A stretch of 64,000 bases of DNA from CATQHD01 sp965202675 (GCA_965202675.1 OZ241842.1:1178001-1242000), one strand, 5' to 3'; positions 34,954 to 44,980 are shown, counted from the first letter of the stretch. Numbers and translations: made by a program. Notes: generated from the letters alone by a model not told the origin.

Positions 34954-35721
34954 TCAGACGGCCAGCCAGCCGCCGTCTACCAGGAGGGTTTCGCCGGTTA
35001 TGTAGCTGCCGGAGGCGCCGGCCAGGAACAGCACGGCGTCGGCTACCTCGGAGGGGGCGCCGAAGCGCTTGAGGAGGGTCTGGTCGCGGATGGCCTCGAA
35101 CAGTTCCCGGTTGGCGGGGTCGGTGCGCAGCTCGTAGTTCATGGGGGATTCGGTCCAGCCGGGCGCCACCGCGTTGGCGCGGACGCCGAACTCCGCCCAC
35201 TCGATCGCCATGACCTTGGTGAGGGCGACGACCCCGGCCTTGGCGGCGGTGTAGGCGCCGATGCGGGCGAAGCCCACCGGACCGGCGATGGAGGCGATAT
35301 TGACGATCGAGCCGGAACCCTGCGCCTTCATCGGGGGGAAGGCCGCCCGCGACATGTAGTAGACCGAGGAGAGGTTGGCTTCGATCCCCCGCCGCCATTC
35401 TTCGACATCGATCTCGTCGAGGCGGCCGAAGTTCTGGCGGCGGCCGGCGTTGTTGACGAGGATGTCGAGGCGTCCGAGGCTGGACAGTACCCGGTCGACG
35501 GCGGCGGCGGCCTCATCGGGGTCGGTTACATCGCAGGGCACGGCCAGGTGGGTTCCCGGCCCGCCGTCCAGCATCTCCACCGTATCCCCCAGGTCGCTCT
35601 CGGTGCGGGCCAGGGCCGCCACCCGGGCGCCCTCCCGCGCAAAGGCGGCGGCGATCGCCCGGCCGATCCCGCGGCTGGCGCCGGTAACCGCCGCAACTCT
35701 GCCTTCCAGACCCAGGTCCAT
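34954..35721 (-). CDS. Short-chain dehydrogenase/reductase (classical SDR)
   Basis: 255 residues from ATG 35721, with GAGGAG 7 nt upstream. Cofactor motif TGASRGIGRA, NNAGRRQNF (NNAG), catalytic Ser in NIASIAGPVG and YTAAK (Tyr-x3-Lys). It has the typical C-terminal SYITGETLLVDGGW. Last gene of the minus-strand heterocycle-degradation cluster (41892 to 34954), 23 nt after the nitrilase-family gene; may oxidise or reduce the pathway product. Confidence 0.93.
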   Translation of the reverse strand: MDLGLEGRVAAVTGASRGIGRAIAAAFAREGARVAALARTESDLGDTVEMLDGGPGTHLAVPCDVTDPDEAAAAVDRVLSSLGRLDILVNNAGRRQNFGRLDEIDVEEWRRGIEANLSSVYYMSRAAFPPMKAQGSGSIVNIASIAGPVGFARIGAYTAAKAGVVALTKVMAIEWAEFGVRANAVAPGWTESPMNYELRTDPANRELFEAIRDQTLLKRFGAPSEVADAVLFLAGASGSYITGETLLVDGGWLAV

Positions 35722-35744
35722 CGTCTCGCTCCTCGGCTCGGCGG

Positions 35745-36581
35745 TCAGCCGCTCAGCGAACCGTACAGGTCGGGGCGCCGGTCCCGGAAGAAGCCCCACT
35801 CGTTGCGGATCTGCGGGATGACCGACAGGTCAAGGTCGGCCACCAGCACCTCGTCCTCGGCGTCGCCCGCCTGGGCGATGATCTTCCCCTTGGGGTCCAC
35901 CCACATGGAAGAACCGTAGAAGTGCGAGTCGGCGCCGCCCTGGTCGACCCCCACCCGGTTCACCCCGCCCACGTAGTACACGTTGTCCACTGCATGGGCC
36001 TGCAACTCCAGCTCCCACAGGTAGCGGCTCATCCCGGTGGTGGCGGTGGGCACGTATACGATCTGGGCGCCCCGCAACGCCAGCACCCGCGCCGCCTCGG
36101 GGAAATGCCGGTCGTAGCAGATCAGGATGCCGATGGTCACGCCGAACGGGGTGTCGAAGGTGACGAACCCGGTGTCGCCGGGCGTGAAATAGTACTTCTC
36201 CACCCCGGTCAGGGTCGGCGTGGAGACGATGGGGATGTGGCTCTTCCTGTATACGCCGAGCAGCCCGCCGTCCGGCCCGATCACCGGGGCGCTGTTGTAG
36301 AGGAGGCCGTCCAGCGCCTTCTCGTAGATGGGGGCGATCAGCACGACGCCCAGCTCGGCGGCCAAGCCCCGCATGTGTTCCATGGTGGGGCCGTCCAGCG
36401 GCTCGGCCAGGTCGAGGTGGCGGGAGTCCATCTCGTAGGGGAAGTAGACGGTGTTGAACAGCTCCTGCAGGCAGACGATCCCGGCCCCCCGGTCGGCGGC
36501 TTCCCGCACCAGGCGGTCGGCCCTCGCCGTGTTCTTCTCGGCGTCGTATTCGGTTCCCATCTGGACGAGTGCGGTCCTCAC
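35745..36581 (-). CDS. Nitrilase-superfamily amidohydrolase, beta-ureidopropionase / N-carbamoylputrescine amidase-like
   Basis: 278 residues, GTG start after an AGGAGG-containing leader. Catalytic triad Glu40 (CLQELF), Lys113 (YRKSHIP), Cys154 (ILICYDRHFPEAAR). The RHFPE after the cysteine and FNTVYFPYE near the glutamate are typical of N-carbamoyl-amino-acid hydrolases. Placed after a hydantoinase, it would hydrolyse the N-carbamoyl product to amine, CO2 and ammonia. Confidence 0.92.
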   Translation of the reverse strand: MRTALVQMGTEYDAEKNTARADRLVREAADRGAGIVCLQELFNTVYFPYEMDSRHLDLAEPLDGPTMEHMRGLAAELGVVLIAPIYEKALDGLLYNSAPVIGPDGGLLGVYRKSHIPIVSTPTLTGVEKYYFTPGDTGFVTFDTPFGVTIGILICYDRHFPEAARVLALRGAQIVYVPTATTGMSRYLWELELQAHAVDNVYYVGGVNRVGVDQGGADSHFYGSSMWVDPKGKIIAQAGDAEDEVLVADLDLSVIPQIRNEWGFFRDRRPDLYGSLSG

Positions 36582-36648
36582 CTCTCCGGCCTCCTTGTCT
36601 CGATCTCGATCCTGCTCTCGCTTGATCCCGCTCCCAACGGTATCACCC

Positions 36649-38052
36649 TCACGATACGAGGCCCGAGCTGCTCAGGGCGGCGGATTCGGCCCGCTTCACG
36701 AAGGCCCCCTGCGGGGAAGCCGCCGCATAGCGCCCGTCCCGCACCACCGTCCTGCCCCGCAGCAGCACCGTCCGGATGCCGCCCTCCAGCACCCGGCCTT
36801 CGTACGGGTTGTAGTCGCAGTTGGTGACCTGGGTCGCCGCCGACAGGGTGCAGCTGCCTGCCGGGTCGAAGATCACCAGGTCGGCGTCGGAACCGGGCGC
36901 TATCTCCCCCTTCTTCGGATATAGGCCGAACAGCTTGGCGGCGTTGGTGGACGTTATCTCCACGAAGCGGTTCAGCGAGATCCGCCCCTCGGCCACCCCG
37001 TAGTGGTAGAGCAGGGCCATGCGCCATTCGATGCCGGGCAGGCCGTTGGGGATCCTGCTGAAGTCCTCCCGCCCGGCCAAGCGCTGCTCGAAGAAGAAGG
37101 GGGCGTGGTCGGTCCCCACCGCCTGCAGGTCGCCCACCCGCAGACCGTTCCAGAGCGGGCCGTGGTGTTCGGCCGGGCGGAGCGGCGGGGAACAGACGTA
37201 GTTGGCGCCCCCGAAATCCGGTTCGGACAGCCGCTCGTCGGTCAGCAGCAGATAGTGGGGGCAGGTCTCGGCGTAGGCCCGCACCCCCCGATCCCGCGCC
37301 TCGGCCATGGCCTGCACCGACCCGGCGGACGACATGTGCACCACGTAGAGGGGAACCCCCGCCATCTCCGCCAGGGCGATCCCCCGCCGGGTGGCCTCGT
37401 CCTCGGCGAGGGCGGGGCGGGTGCGGGCGTGGAAGACCGGATCGGTGTCGCCCCTGGCCAGAGCGTCCTGCACCAGGGCGTCGATGGCGTATCCGTTCTC
37501 GCAGTGCAGCATGATGAACCCGCCGTTCTCGGCGGTGCGCCTCATCGCCTTGAAGATGGCGCCGTCGTCCAGCATCCAGGCGTTCGGGTAGGCCATGAAC
37601 AGCTTGAAGCTGGTTACCCCCTCCTCCTCCGCCAAGCCGTCCAGGGAGGCCAGCATACGGTCGGGCAGGTCGGTGATTATCTGGTGGAAGGCGTAATCGA
37701 CGGCCGCCTTGCCTTCGGCCATCCGGTGCCAGCGCTCCAGAGCCGAGCGGGGATCCTCGCCCTTCTCCTGGATGGCGAAGTCGATGATGGTGGTGGTGCC
37801 CCCCGCCGCCGCCGCCCTGGTCCCCGTGTCGAAATCGTCGGAGATCACGGTGCCGGCCACCGGGGTGTCGAGGTGGGTGTGCGGGTCGATGCCGCCCGGA
37901 AAAACCAGATGCCCCGAGGCGTCTATCACCTCGTCGGCCTCCACCCCTTCGAATGCGCCCACCGCGCTGATCCGCCCGTCCTCCAACAACAGGTCCGCCG
38001 TGTAGTCCTGGGTGGCCGTAACGATGCGGCCGCCCTCGACCAGCACCCTCAC
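36649..38052 (-). CDS. Dihydropyrimidinase / hydantoinase
   Basis: 467 residues, GTG start with GGGGAGAGG upstream. Cyclic-amidohydrolase with all dinuclear-zinc ligands: DPHTHLD (two His), carboxylated Lys in TSFKLFMAYP, His in IMLHCENG and VVHMSSAG, Asp in AVGTDHAPF. Opens dihydropyrimidines, hydantoins or related ureides. The 67-bp gap to the amidohydrolase and the common strand support one pathway. Confidence 0.94.
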   Translation of the reverse strand: MRVLVEGGRIVTATQDYTADLLLEDGRISAVGAFEGVEADEVIDASGHLVFPGGIDPHTHLDTPVAGTVISDDFDTGTRAAAAGGTTTIIDFAIQEKGEDPRSALERWHRMAEGKAAVDYAFHQIITDLPDRMLASLDGLAEEEGVTSFKLFMAYPNAWMLDDGAIFKAMRRTAENGGFIMLHCENGYAIDALVQDALARGDTDPVFHARTRPALAEDEATRRGIALAEMAGVPLYVVHMSSAGSVQAMAEARDRGVRAYAETCPHYLLLTDERLSEPDFGGANYVCSPPLRPAEHHGPLWNGLRVGDLQAVGTDHAPFFFEQRLAGREDFSRIPNGLPGIEWRMALLYHYGVAEGRISLNRFVEITSTNAAKLFGLYPKKGEIAPGSDADLVIFDPAGSCTLSAATQVTNCDYNPYEGRVLEGGIRTVLLRGRTVVRDGRYAAASPQGAFVKRAESAALSSSGLVS

Positions 38053-38157
38053 CGCCGGCCTCTCCCCACCGCGGCCCGGCCGGTCGGGGCGGCGGCCGCA
38101 ACCGGACCAGCGGCGGGATGACGCGCCGGGCTGACCGCGCTCACCGCCCGTCAGGCA

Positions 38158-40536
38158 TCACCCGGCGGATGCGGCGTCGATGAGAGCCCAGAGCCGGCTG
38201 GGCGTCACCGGCGTCTCGTCCACCTCCACCCCCAGCGGAGCGAGGGCGTCGCTCACTGCGTTGGCCAGCACCGGGCCGGCGGGGAAGCACCCCGCTTCTC
38301 CCATGCCCTTGAAGCCGCCCTCCGTGTGGGGGGACGGCGTCTCCAGGTGATGGATCTCGAAGTCCGGCAGGTCGGTGAACGACGGGAGCAGGTAGTCCAT
38401 CAAGGTCGACGAGAGGAGCTGGCCGGTTTCCTGGTCGTAGACGAACTCCTCGAGCATCGCCCCGCCCAGGCCCTGGGCCAAGGCGCCGTGGATCTGGCCT
38501 TCCACCAGCAGCGGGTTGATGATCGTGCCGGCGTCGTCCACCACCACGTACTTCACCCAGTCGATCTTGCCGGTCTCGACGTCCACGTCCACCACCGCAA
38601 CGTGGGTGCCGTAGGCGGTGGTGAAGTTGGCCGGGTCGTACACGTAGGTGGCTTCGAGGCCGGGCTGGTCTCCCTCGGGGATCTTGTGGCCCCAGTAGGC
38701 CTGCTGCGCAACCTCGCCGAGGCTGAGCGACCGCATCTCCTCGGCGCCCTTCACCGATATCTTCCCGTCGGCGTAGTCCACGTCCTCCGGATCGGCTTCC
38801 AGCAGGCCCGCTCCGATGCGCACCGCCTTGGCCTTGATCTCCTCGATGGCTTTGATGACAGCCACCGCCGCCACGTTGGACCGGCTCCCGGCGGAACCGA
38901 ACCCCGTGTAGGGGGTCTGGTCGGTGTCGCCCCACACCACCCGCACGTTGGAGATGTCGATGCCGAGATGGTCGGCGGCCACCTGGGCGAGGGTGGTCTC
39001 GGTGCCCTGGCCCATGGGGATCATCCCCGTGTACAGGGTGGCCCGGCCGTGGGGGTCGATCTTGACCGTGGAGCCCTCGTACCCGCCGGTGTAGTAGTCG
39101 AGCATCCCGAGGATCGCCGACGGCCCGAACCCGGACACATGTATATAGGAGGCGATGCCGATTCCCCGGTGCACCCCCTGCTCCCGCAGGGCCGCCTGCT
39201 CCTTGCGCATACCCTCGTAGTCCACCGCCTCGAGGGCCTTGGCCAGGGCGGCCGGGTAATTGCCGCTGTCGTAGACGGCTCCGCCGTGGCTGAAGTAGGG
39301 AAACTCGTCTGCGCCGATCATGTTCTTGCGGCGGATCTCCGCCGGGTCGATGCCCAGCCTGCGGGCCGCCTTGTCCATCATCCGCTCGATGCCGAACATC
39401 GCCTCCGGGCCGCCGAACCCCCGGAAGGTGCTGTTCGGGGTCTTGTTGGTGGCCACGCCGAGCACGTCGCAGTAGTAGTTGGCGATCTTGTACTGGTTGA
39501 TGGCGGCGGCGCCGGTAACCCAAGCCGGGCCGATGCCCACGCTGTGGAGGTGGGCGCCCTGGTCGCTGAGCACCCGCCCCTTGAGGCCGAGCACGGTCCC
39601 GTCCGATTTGACGGCCAGCTGCCATTCCTGCACCTGCTCGCGGCCGTGCACCGTGGCCTGGAGGGACTCGCGGCGGTCCTCGATCCACTTGACGGGCCGG
39701 CCCAGCTTCATGGAAGCCAGGGAAACCAGGATGTCCTCGGGGTACCGGTCCCATTTGTTGCCGAACGCCCCCCCGATGTTGGGGGTGAGGACGCGGATGG
39801 ACGTCTCGGGGATGCCGAGGGCCGCGGCCAGCTCCGTGCGGAGCAGGTGCGCCACCTGGCTCTCCGAATGGAGGGTCAGCGTCTGGCGGAGCTCATCCCA
39901 GTCGGCCACCAGGCCGCGGGTCTCCAGGGGCACGCCCGAGTAGCGCCCGATGCGCAGGCGCCCGGTGATCACCTCGTCGGCCTCGGCCATGGCGCCCTCC
40001 AGGTCGCCCACCTCGCCCAGCGCGTTGTAGCCGGGCGACACATGGTGGATGATCACGTTGTCGCCCATGTGCTCGTTGATGACCGGGGCGCCGTCCTCCA
40101 AGGCGGCTTCGACGTCCACCACGTGGTCGAGCACCTCGTAGTCGACGTCTATCAGGTCGAGGGCGTCCTCGGCGATATAGCGGGAGTCGGCCACCACCGC
40201 CGCCGCCGGCTCGCCCACATAACGGGCCTTGCCCGGCGCCAGGGCCGGGGTGTGGCATTCCTTCTGCCCAGGCAGCCGCCAGATGGTCGGGAAGGCGCCG
40301 ATGCCTTCCAGGTCGCCGGGGGTGATCACGCAACGCACCCCCTCGAGCGCCTCGGCCGCCGAGGCGTCGATCCCGTTGATCCGGGCGTGGGCGAACGGGC
40401 TGCGGAGCACCGCCATGTGGAGGGTCCCCGGAGGGTTCACGTCGGCGATGAACCGGCCCCGCCCCCGGATGAGGGCGGCGTCCTCCCGGCGCGGGGCCGA
40501 AACCCCGATCCAGCCGGTCGCTTGTGCAGTAGTCAT
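38158..40536 (-). CDS. Molybdenum hydroxylase large subunit (xanthine dehydrogenase/CoxL family)
   Basis: 792 residues from ATG 40536, overlapping the Fe-S gene stop (ATGA). Molybdopterin-binding signatures include GGAFGNKWDRYPEDI, STFRGFGGPEAMF (the FRGFGGP form of xanthine-dehydrogenase-like enzymes, not the CO-dehydrogenase AYRCSFR), and GMGEAGCFPAGPVLANAV carrying the catalytic Glu. Hydroxylates an aromatic or N-heterocyclic carbon with water-derived oxygen. With the two small subunits (order FAD, Fe-S, Mo), this makes a complete enzyme. Confidence 0.94.
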   Translation of the reverse strand: MTTAQATGWIGVSAPRREDAALIRGRGRFIADVNPPGTLHMAVLRSPFAHARINGIDASAAEALEGVRCVITPGDLEGIGAFPTIWRLPGQKECHTPALAPGKARYVGEPAAAVVADSRYIAEDALDLIDVDYEVLDHVVDVEAALEDGAPVINEHMGDNVIIHHVSPGYNALGEVGDLEGAMAEADEVITGRLRIGRYSGVPLETRGLVADWDELRQTLTLHSESQVAHLLRTELAAALGIPETSIRVLTPNIGGAFGNKWDRYPEDILVSLASMKLGRPVKWIEDRRESLQATVHGREQVQEWQLAVKSDGTVLGLKGRVLSDQGAHLHSVGIGPAWVTGAAAINQYKIANYYCDVLGVATNKTPNSTFRGFGGPEAMFGIERMMDKAARRLGIDPAEIRRKNMIGADEFPYFSHGGAVYDSGNYPAALAKALEAVDYEGMRKEQAALREQGVHRGIGIASYIHVSGFGPSAILGMLDYYTGGYEGSTVKIDPHGRATLYTGMIPMGQGTETTLAQVAADHLGIDISNVRVVWGDTDQTPYTGFGSAGSRSNVAAVAVIKAIEEIKAKAVRIGAGLLEADPEDVDYADGKISVKGAEEMRSLSLGEVAQQAYWGHKIPEGDQPGLEATYVYDPANFTTAYGTHVAVVDVDVETGKIDWVKYVVVDDAGTIINPLLVEGQIHGALAQGLGGAMLEEFVYDQETGQLLSSTLMDYLLPSFTDLPDFEIHHLETPSPHTEGGFKGMGEAGCFPAGPVLANAVSDALAPLGVEVDETPVTPSRLWALIDAASAG

Positions 40537-41024
40537 GCGCTCACCCCTTCCTGGGACATCTCGGCGGCGGCCGCCTGCACCGACTCCACGATCTTCTGGT
40601 AACCGGTGCAGCGGCAGATGTTGCCGCCCATCTCTTCTCTTATCTCCTGCGGACTCGGATCGGGGTTGCGCCTCAGCACGTCGATGCCGGCCAGGATCAT
40701 CCCCGGAGTGCAGAACCCGCACTGGAGCCCGTGGTATTCGGAGAACGCCCGCTGCATGGGATGGAGCTCTCCGCCGTCTCCTATCCCCTCGATGGTGGTG
40801 ATCTCGGCGCCGGCGCCCTGCGCTGCGAAGAGCAGGCAGGACCGGACCATCTCCCCGTCCATCAGCACCGTGCAGGCGCCGCACACGCCGTGCTCGCAGC
40901 CCAGGTGGGTGCCGGTCAGCCCCAGGTCCTCCCGGATGGCGTCGGCCAGCGTCTTGCGCGGCTCGACCGTGATCTCCTTGCCGGCGCCGTTGACGTTGAG
41001 CACGACGCTGATGGTTTCAGCCAT
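40533..41024 (-). CDS. Molybdenum hydroxylase 2Fe-2S subunit
   Basis: 163 residues from ATG 41024, after GGAGGAGG. Plant-type [2Fe-2S] site CEHGVCGACTV and second cluster CGFCTPGM with GGNICRCTGYQK. Normal length for CoxS/XdhC-type subunits. It overlaps both neighbours. Confidence 0.96.
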   Translation of the reverse strand: MAETISVVLNVNGAGKEITVEPRKTLADAIREDLGLTGTHLGCEHGVCGACTVLMDGEMVRSCLLFAAQGAGAEITTIEGIGDGGELHPMQRAFSEYHGLQCGFCTPGMILAGIDVLRRNPDPSPQEIREEMGGNICRCTGYQKIVESVQAAAAEMSQEGVSA

Positions 41025-41892
41025 TTTTGCCTCCTCCTGCATTGTCCGCCGCCTCCGCCAGGGCCCGCCTCGTCAGCACCCCCACCAGGTGGCTGCGGTA
41101 CTCCGCCGACCCGTGAACGTCGGAGGTGGAGGGAAACTCGGCGGCGGCCCGGGCCCCGGCCGCGGCGAAGGCGTTCTCGCCGGCCTCCGCCCCCGTCAGG
41201 GCGGCTTCCGCGCCCGGCAGGCGGGCGGCGTGGGCGCCTCCGAAGGCCCCGACAGCGGCCGAGCGGATCGTGGATCCGTCCATGTTGATGACCGCCGCCA
41301 CTCCGGCCAGGGCGAAATCGCCGTGGCGGCGGGAGAGCTCCTGAAAGCCCCACCCGCTCGACGCGGCCATGGCCGGGATCCTGATCTCGGTCAGCAGCTC
41401 GTCGTCGGCCAGGCTGGTCTCGAAGAAAAGCTCCCCGATCAGGTCCCTGGCCGACACCGTCCGCTCGCCGCCGGACGACCGGGCGGTAATCTCGGCGTCC
41501 AGGGCCAGCAACAGGGCGGGCGTCTCGGCGGCCGGGTCGTTGTGGGCCAGCGAGCCGCCGATGGTGCCCCGGTTGCGGATCGCCCGGTGCCCGATGTGGG
41601 AAACGGCCCTGTTGATGATCGGGTGGCCGGCCGCCGCATCGCCCGATTCCTCGACCTCGGTCAGGCGGGCGAGGGCGCCGATGCGCAGCGACCCGTTGGA
41701 CGATATATAGGACAGATCGTCTATCCCGTTGATGTCGATGATATGGGCCGGCCTCGCCAACCGGAAGTTGAGCAACGGCACCAGGCTCTGCCCGCCGGCG
41801 AGCACCTTCGCCTCCGACCCGTGTTCCGCCAGAAGCCCGACCGCTTCCTCGATGCTTTCCGGCGCCGAATAACTGAAGACCGCTGGTTTCAT
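41017..41892 (-). CDS. Molybdenum hydroxylase FAD-binding subunit
   Basis: 291 residues; first gene of the operon. FAD motifs VLAGGQSLVPLLNFRLARP and RNRGTIGGSLAHNDPAAE (the TIGGSLAHNDP loop). C-terminal CO_deh_flav_C domain. It overlaps the Fe-S gene by 8 bp. Confidence 0.95.
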   Translation of the reverse strand: MKPAVFSYSAPESIEEAVGLLAEHGSEAKVLAGGQSLVPLLNFRLARPAHIIDINGIDDLSYISSNGSLRIGALARLTEVEESGDAAAGHPIINRAVSHIGHRAIRNRGTIGGSLAHNDPAAETPALLLALDAEITARSSGGERTVSARDLIGELFFETSLADDELLTEIRIPAMAASSGWGFQELSRRHGDFALAGVAAVINMDGSTIRSAAVGAFGGAHAARLPGAEAALTGAEAGENAFAAAGARAAAEFPSTSDVHGSAEYRSHLVGVLTRRALAEAADNAGGGKNG

Positions 41893-42102
41893 AGCGGCTC
41901 ACCTCCTAAGCGGCCGGCAGTAAAGCCCCCGATGGCCTCCAGCCGCCGTTCCAGTCTATACCCCGCGAACCCGGCCCGCGCGGGCGAAACACCGAATTTT
42001 TCGAGGAAGGAGAAAACGCTTCCGGAGCGGCGGAAGCATGCCGCCGACCCGCTACCGTATGGGCGAACCGGCTCGGGCGGTTGATATAACGGCGGTGTTT
42101 GA

Positions 42103-43047
42103 TTGAGGCAGCGGGGTTTCGAAGGGTTCGGACTGGATCAGGTCGGCCTGCAGACGGGGCATCGGTTGAACGCTTCGGCGTGGGGGTGGCTGCTGTTGGC
42201 TTCCGTGAGCTCGGCCGCCGCCTGGCATCTGGGGGAAGCGGCCGTCCGGTCGGGAATGGGTCCGGCCACGCTGGCCGGGTTGAGCTCCGCGGGCGGCTGT
42301 CTGGCGGGCGCGATCGGCATGACCCTCGGCAAAACGGGCGGGGACAACTGGGCGGTTCCGCGAGGCAGGCTGCTGTGGCTGATTCCGTTGTGGGCTCTGG
42401 TGGCCATGCCGATCATGTGGGCGCACGCCAAGGCGTTGAGCGTTGTGGACGGCGGGCTGGCGTCGACTTCGCTGCTGCTGGCGGCCCCGGCCACGTTCTT
42501 GGCTTCCTGGCTGGCAGGCCGGTTGCCTATTACCTGGCCGCAGGCGGCCGCGGCGGTGCTGGGGTTGGCGGGCAGCTGGCTGCTGTTCCGCCCGGCGGTT
42601 GGGGTCGGAATGGGCTGGGGGGTGTTTCTGCTGATCGGAGCGGTGCTGCTGATGGGGGTGCGGAACGCACTGGGAATGCCCGCGGTGCGGGACTGGGGAA
42701 CGGCGAGAAGCACCTTCTGGGCGGGGGCGCTGCCGTTGCCGCTGTTCGCGGTGTGGATCGTGTTGGAGGGCGGCCCGGGTTCCGGCGGCGTCGGGCCCGG
42801 TCTGTTGGCTGGACTGATGGCGGGGGTGGGCGTTGCCACCGGATACCGTTTCTTCGCTCTGGCGGGCGCCAACCGGGGAACCGGAGTCAACTTCGGGATC
42901 ATGCTGGCTGCAGTGGGGTGGGGAACCCTGTTCGCAGACGAACAATATGCTGCGGGCCAATGGCTGGGCATGGTCTCGATGACAGTGGGGTTGTTCCTGA
43001 TGGGCCGCCGAGACCGCCGCCCGGCCTCCTCCCCAGCCGGTCAATAA
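42103..43047 (+). CDS. DMT-superfamily (EamA-like) permease
   Basis: 314 residues with about ten hydrophobic helices in two halves, and a C-terminal basic tail (GRRDRRPAS). The start is uncertain: the frame opens at TTG 42103, but the first helix begins near residue 25. EamA transporters export amino acids or drugs. A MarR regulator follows on the same strand, so the pair may form a small efflux unit. Confidence 0.65.
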   Translation: MRQRGFEGFGLDQVGLQTGHRLNASAWGWLLLASVSSAAAWHLGEAAVRSGMGPATLAGLSSAGGCLAGAIGMTLGKTGGDNWAVPRGRLLWLIPLWALVAMPIMWAHAKALSVVDGGLASTSLLLAAPATFLASWLAGRLPITWPQAAAAVLGLAGSWLLFRPAVGVGMGWGVFLLIGAVLLMGVRNALGMPAVRDWGTARSTFWAGALPLPLFAVWIVLEGGPGSGGVGPGLLAGLMAGVGVATGYRFFALAGANRGTGVNFGIMLAAVGWGTLFADEQYAAGQWLGMVSMTVGLFLMGRRDRRPASSPAGQ

Positions 43048-43180
43048 AGTCAACCCTGATTATTCATACCTTCGCAGGATTATTCATCACATGGCACCGG
43101 CAACAACGGCATAGTCGACAAGAGGATCGCAGGAGAGATGGACTACGTATGGACGGCTCCGAGCAGCTGATCCGGCGGGG

Positions 43181-43663
43181 TTGGGCGGGGCGGCCGCTCT
43201 GTCGGTTGTCCTCTCGGCGGCGTGCGGTTCGGTTCACAGAATCGAGGCGGCGGCCCGATTGGAACAGCTCGCCAACATCCTGGCGGACGCAATGGATCAG
43301 GTCGCGGTGGGTGAGGGTCTGATAAACCAGGGCGACTATCAGGTCCTGTCGGTTCTGCGGCTCGCCGACCACCGGGGCGAGTCCCGCACCGCCATCGAAG
43401 TGGCGCGGCAATTGAACATGACCCCCGCCACCATGGTCAACCGGGTCGATCGGCTGGAACGGCTCGGTTGGGTAGAGCGCGTTCCGCACCCGCTCGACCG
43501 GAGGTCGGCCCACCTCGTCATCACGCCGGAGGGAAAAGCCTGCGCGGAGTGGATGGTCCTGCGCCGCACCGAGGAACGCGAACGCTATCTGTCCGCACTC
43601 ACCGACAGCCAACGCACCAGGCTGACCGCCCTGCTGAGAAAACTCTCCTCGGCCTGGGCGTAA
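43181..43663 (+). CDS. MarR-family transcriptional regulator
   Basis: 160 residues from TTG 43181; the true start is uncertain because the first ~18 residues do not look like family sequence. The winged helix is clear: EVARQLNMTPATMVNRVDRLERLGW and the wing RVPHPLDRRSAHLVITPEGK. Likely regulates the adjacent permease. Confidence 0.85.
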   Translation: MGGAAALSVVLSAACGSVHRIEAAARLEQLANILADAMDQVAVGEGLINQGDYQVLSVLRLADHRGESRTAIEVARQLNMTPATMVNRVDRLERLGWVERVPHPLDRRSAHLVITPEGKACAEWMVLRRTEERERYLSALTDSQRTRLTALLRKLSSAWA

Positions 43664-43711
43664 GGAGCCGGTTCCGCCCCGAGGTCTGACGAGCCTGAAT
43701 GCTGGGCAGGC

Positions 43712-44980
43712 TCATTCGTGAACCGGCCGGGGCCGGCCGCCGGGTTGGTCTTTGGCGGCGCCGCGGGTCATGGTTCCCAGGCCCAAGGTAACCGCCGCGG
43801 CGGCCAAGGCCGGCCCGGCGTAGGGAACGGGGGTCAGGGCCTCCAGAACGAACAGCAGCACCCCCAGGAGGAGGGCGGATATCAGGAAGGCGCCGTAGGA
43901 GTCGAAGCGGCCGCCGGAGAGGCGGCGGCCGGCGGCGATCAGCACCGGCGCCGGGCCGATGAATACCATGTACACCATCCAGCTCGCTATCAAGGGGCCC
44001 AGGATCAAGAGCGCCAGCCCGGTTCCTATCACCCAGCCGGGCGGCCCCCATCCCACCGCCCATGCCAGGGCGCCGGCCGCCGCCCCCGCCGGTACCAGCC
44101 AGGCCAGGCCTGTCAGCAGACTTTTCAGGGGATGGCGCTCCAGATAGGCCGTCCGGCGCTCCGCCTTCTCGGTTCGGTACCTGATCCAGAGCATGCCCGT
44201 CCCCAGAAACAGCAGGAAGGCGAGGAACGCCCCCATCAGCCCCGCCGCCTGCACTATGAATTGGGGACCGACCGGCCGCCGGTGGACGACCGCCCCCTCG
44301 ACCGCCGCCGCCGGATGGATCACCGCCTCGCGGGGGCTGCGGTATGCGAGGTCCTCGCCTACCCGAGCCCCCTCCAGCAACCGCATCCGGCCCACGGTCA
44401 TCTCCGCGTCCCGCCCCACCCCGCCGGACAGCGCCGCCTCCCCGAGCACGCGGCCTTTCAGATCGCGTCCTACCTCCCCCCCGGCCGACAGCGATCTCGT
44501 CCACACCAGTGCATCCTCCGCCACCGTCCCGCCCAGAAGGGCTTTCCGGCTCAGCACCACCGCGTTCGTCCCCACATCGCCCGAGACCTCGACGTCCACC
44601 CCTATCAACCGCACCGAACCCCCCACCTCGCCCTCCACCGAAGCCACGGGTGCGAACCCGATGAGGTCGCCCTCCACCCGTCCGGTCACCTCCAAGCGGT
44701 CGGTGGCCAGCACAACCAGGTCGCCTTTGATCACCCCCTCTATCTTTACCAGGTAAGCCGCCGCATAGATGTCCTCGGTTTCCACCTGCCCCTCCCGGAT
44801 CAGGAAGACATCCGACGCGGCGGCCCACAGCGCCTGGGGTCCGGACGAACCGCCGCAGGAAGCCAACAACAGGGCCCCCAGCCCCAATCCGATACGGCCG
44901 ATCGCGTTCCCCGTGCTGCTGCGAAGCCGTTGCCGGACATATCCGGTTCGCGGCAGGGTCGAGAGGCTTATACGTTCCAT
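43712..44980 (-). CDS. Bactofilin-like (polymer-forming) membrane lipoprotein
   Basis: 422 residues from ATG 44980. A lipobox LLLASC follows a hydrophobic stretch at ~30-45. Residues ~75-250 are short beta-repeats with a G-D/G-x-V rhythm (VIKGDLVVLATDRLEVTGRV; GDLIGFAPVASVEGEVGGSV), the right-handed beta-helix of bactofilins. The C-terminal third has about four membrane helices. Possibly an envelope scaffold. No Shine-Dalgarno precedes this ATG, so the start is moderately sure. Confidence 0.7.
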   Translation of the reverse strand: MERISLSTLPRTGYVRQRLRSSTGNAIGRIGLGLGALLLASCGGSSGPQALWAAASDVFLIREGQVETEDIYAAAYLVKIEGVIKGDLVVLATDRLEVTGRVEGDLIGFAPVASVEGEVGGSVRLIGVDVEVSGDVGTNAVVLSRKALLGGTVAEDALVWTRSLSAGGEVGRDLKGRVLGEAALSGGVGRDAEMTVGRMRLLEGARVGEDLAYRSPREAVIHPAAAVEGAVVHRRPVGPQFIVQAAGLMGAFLAFLLFLGTGMLWIRYRTEKAERRTAYLERHPLKSLLTGLAWLVPAGAAAGALAWAVGWGPPGWVIGTGLALLILGPLIASWMVYMVFIGPAPVLIAAGRRLSGGRFDSYGAFLISALLLGVLLFVLEALTPVPYAGPALAAAAVTLGLGTMTRGAAKDQPGGRPRPVHE

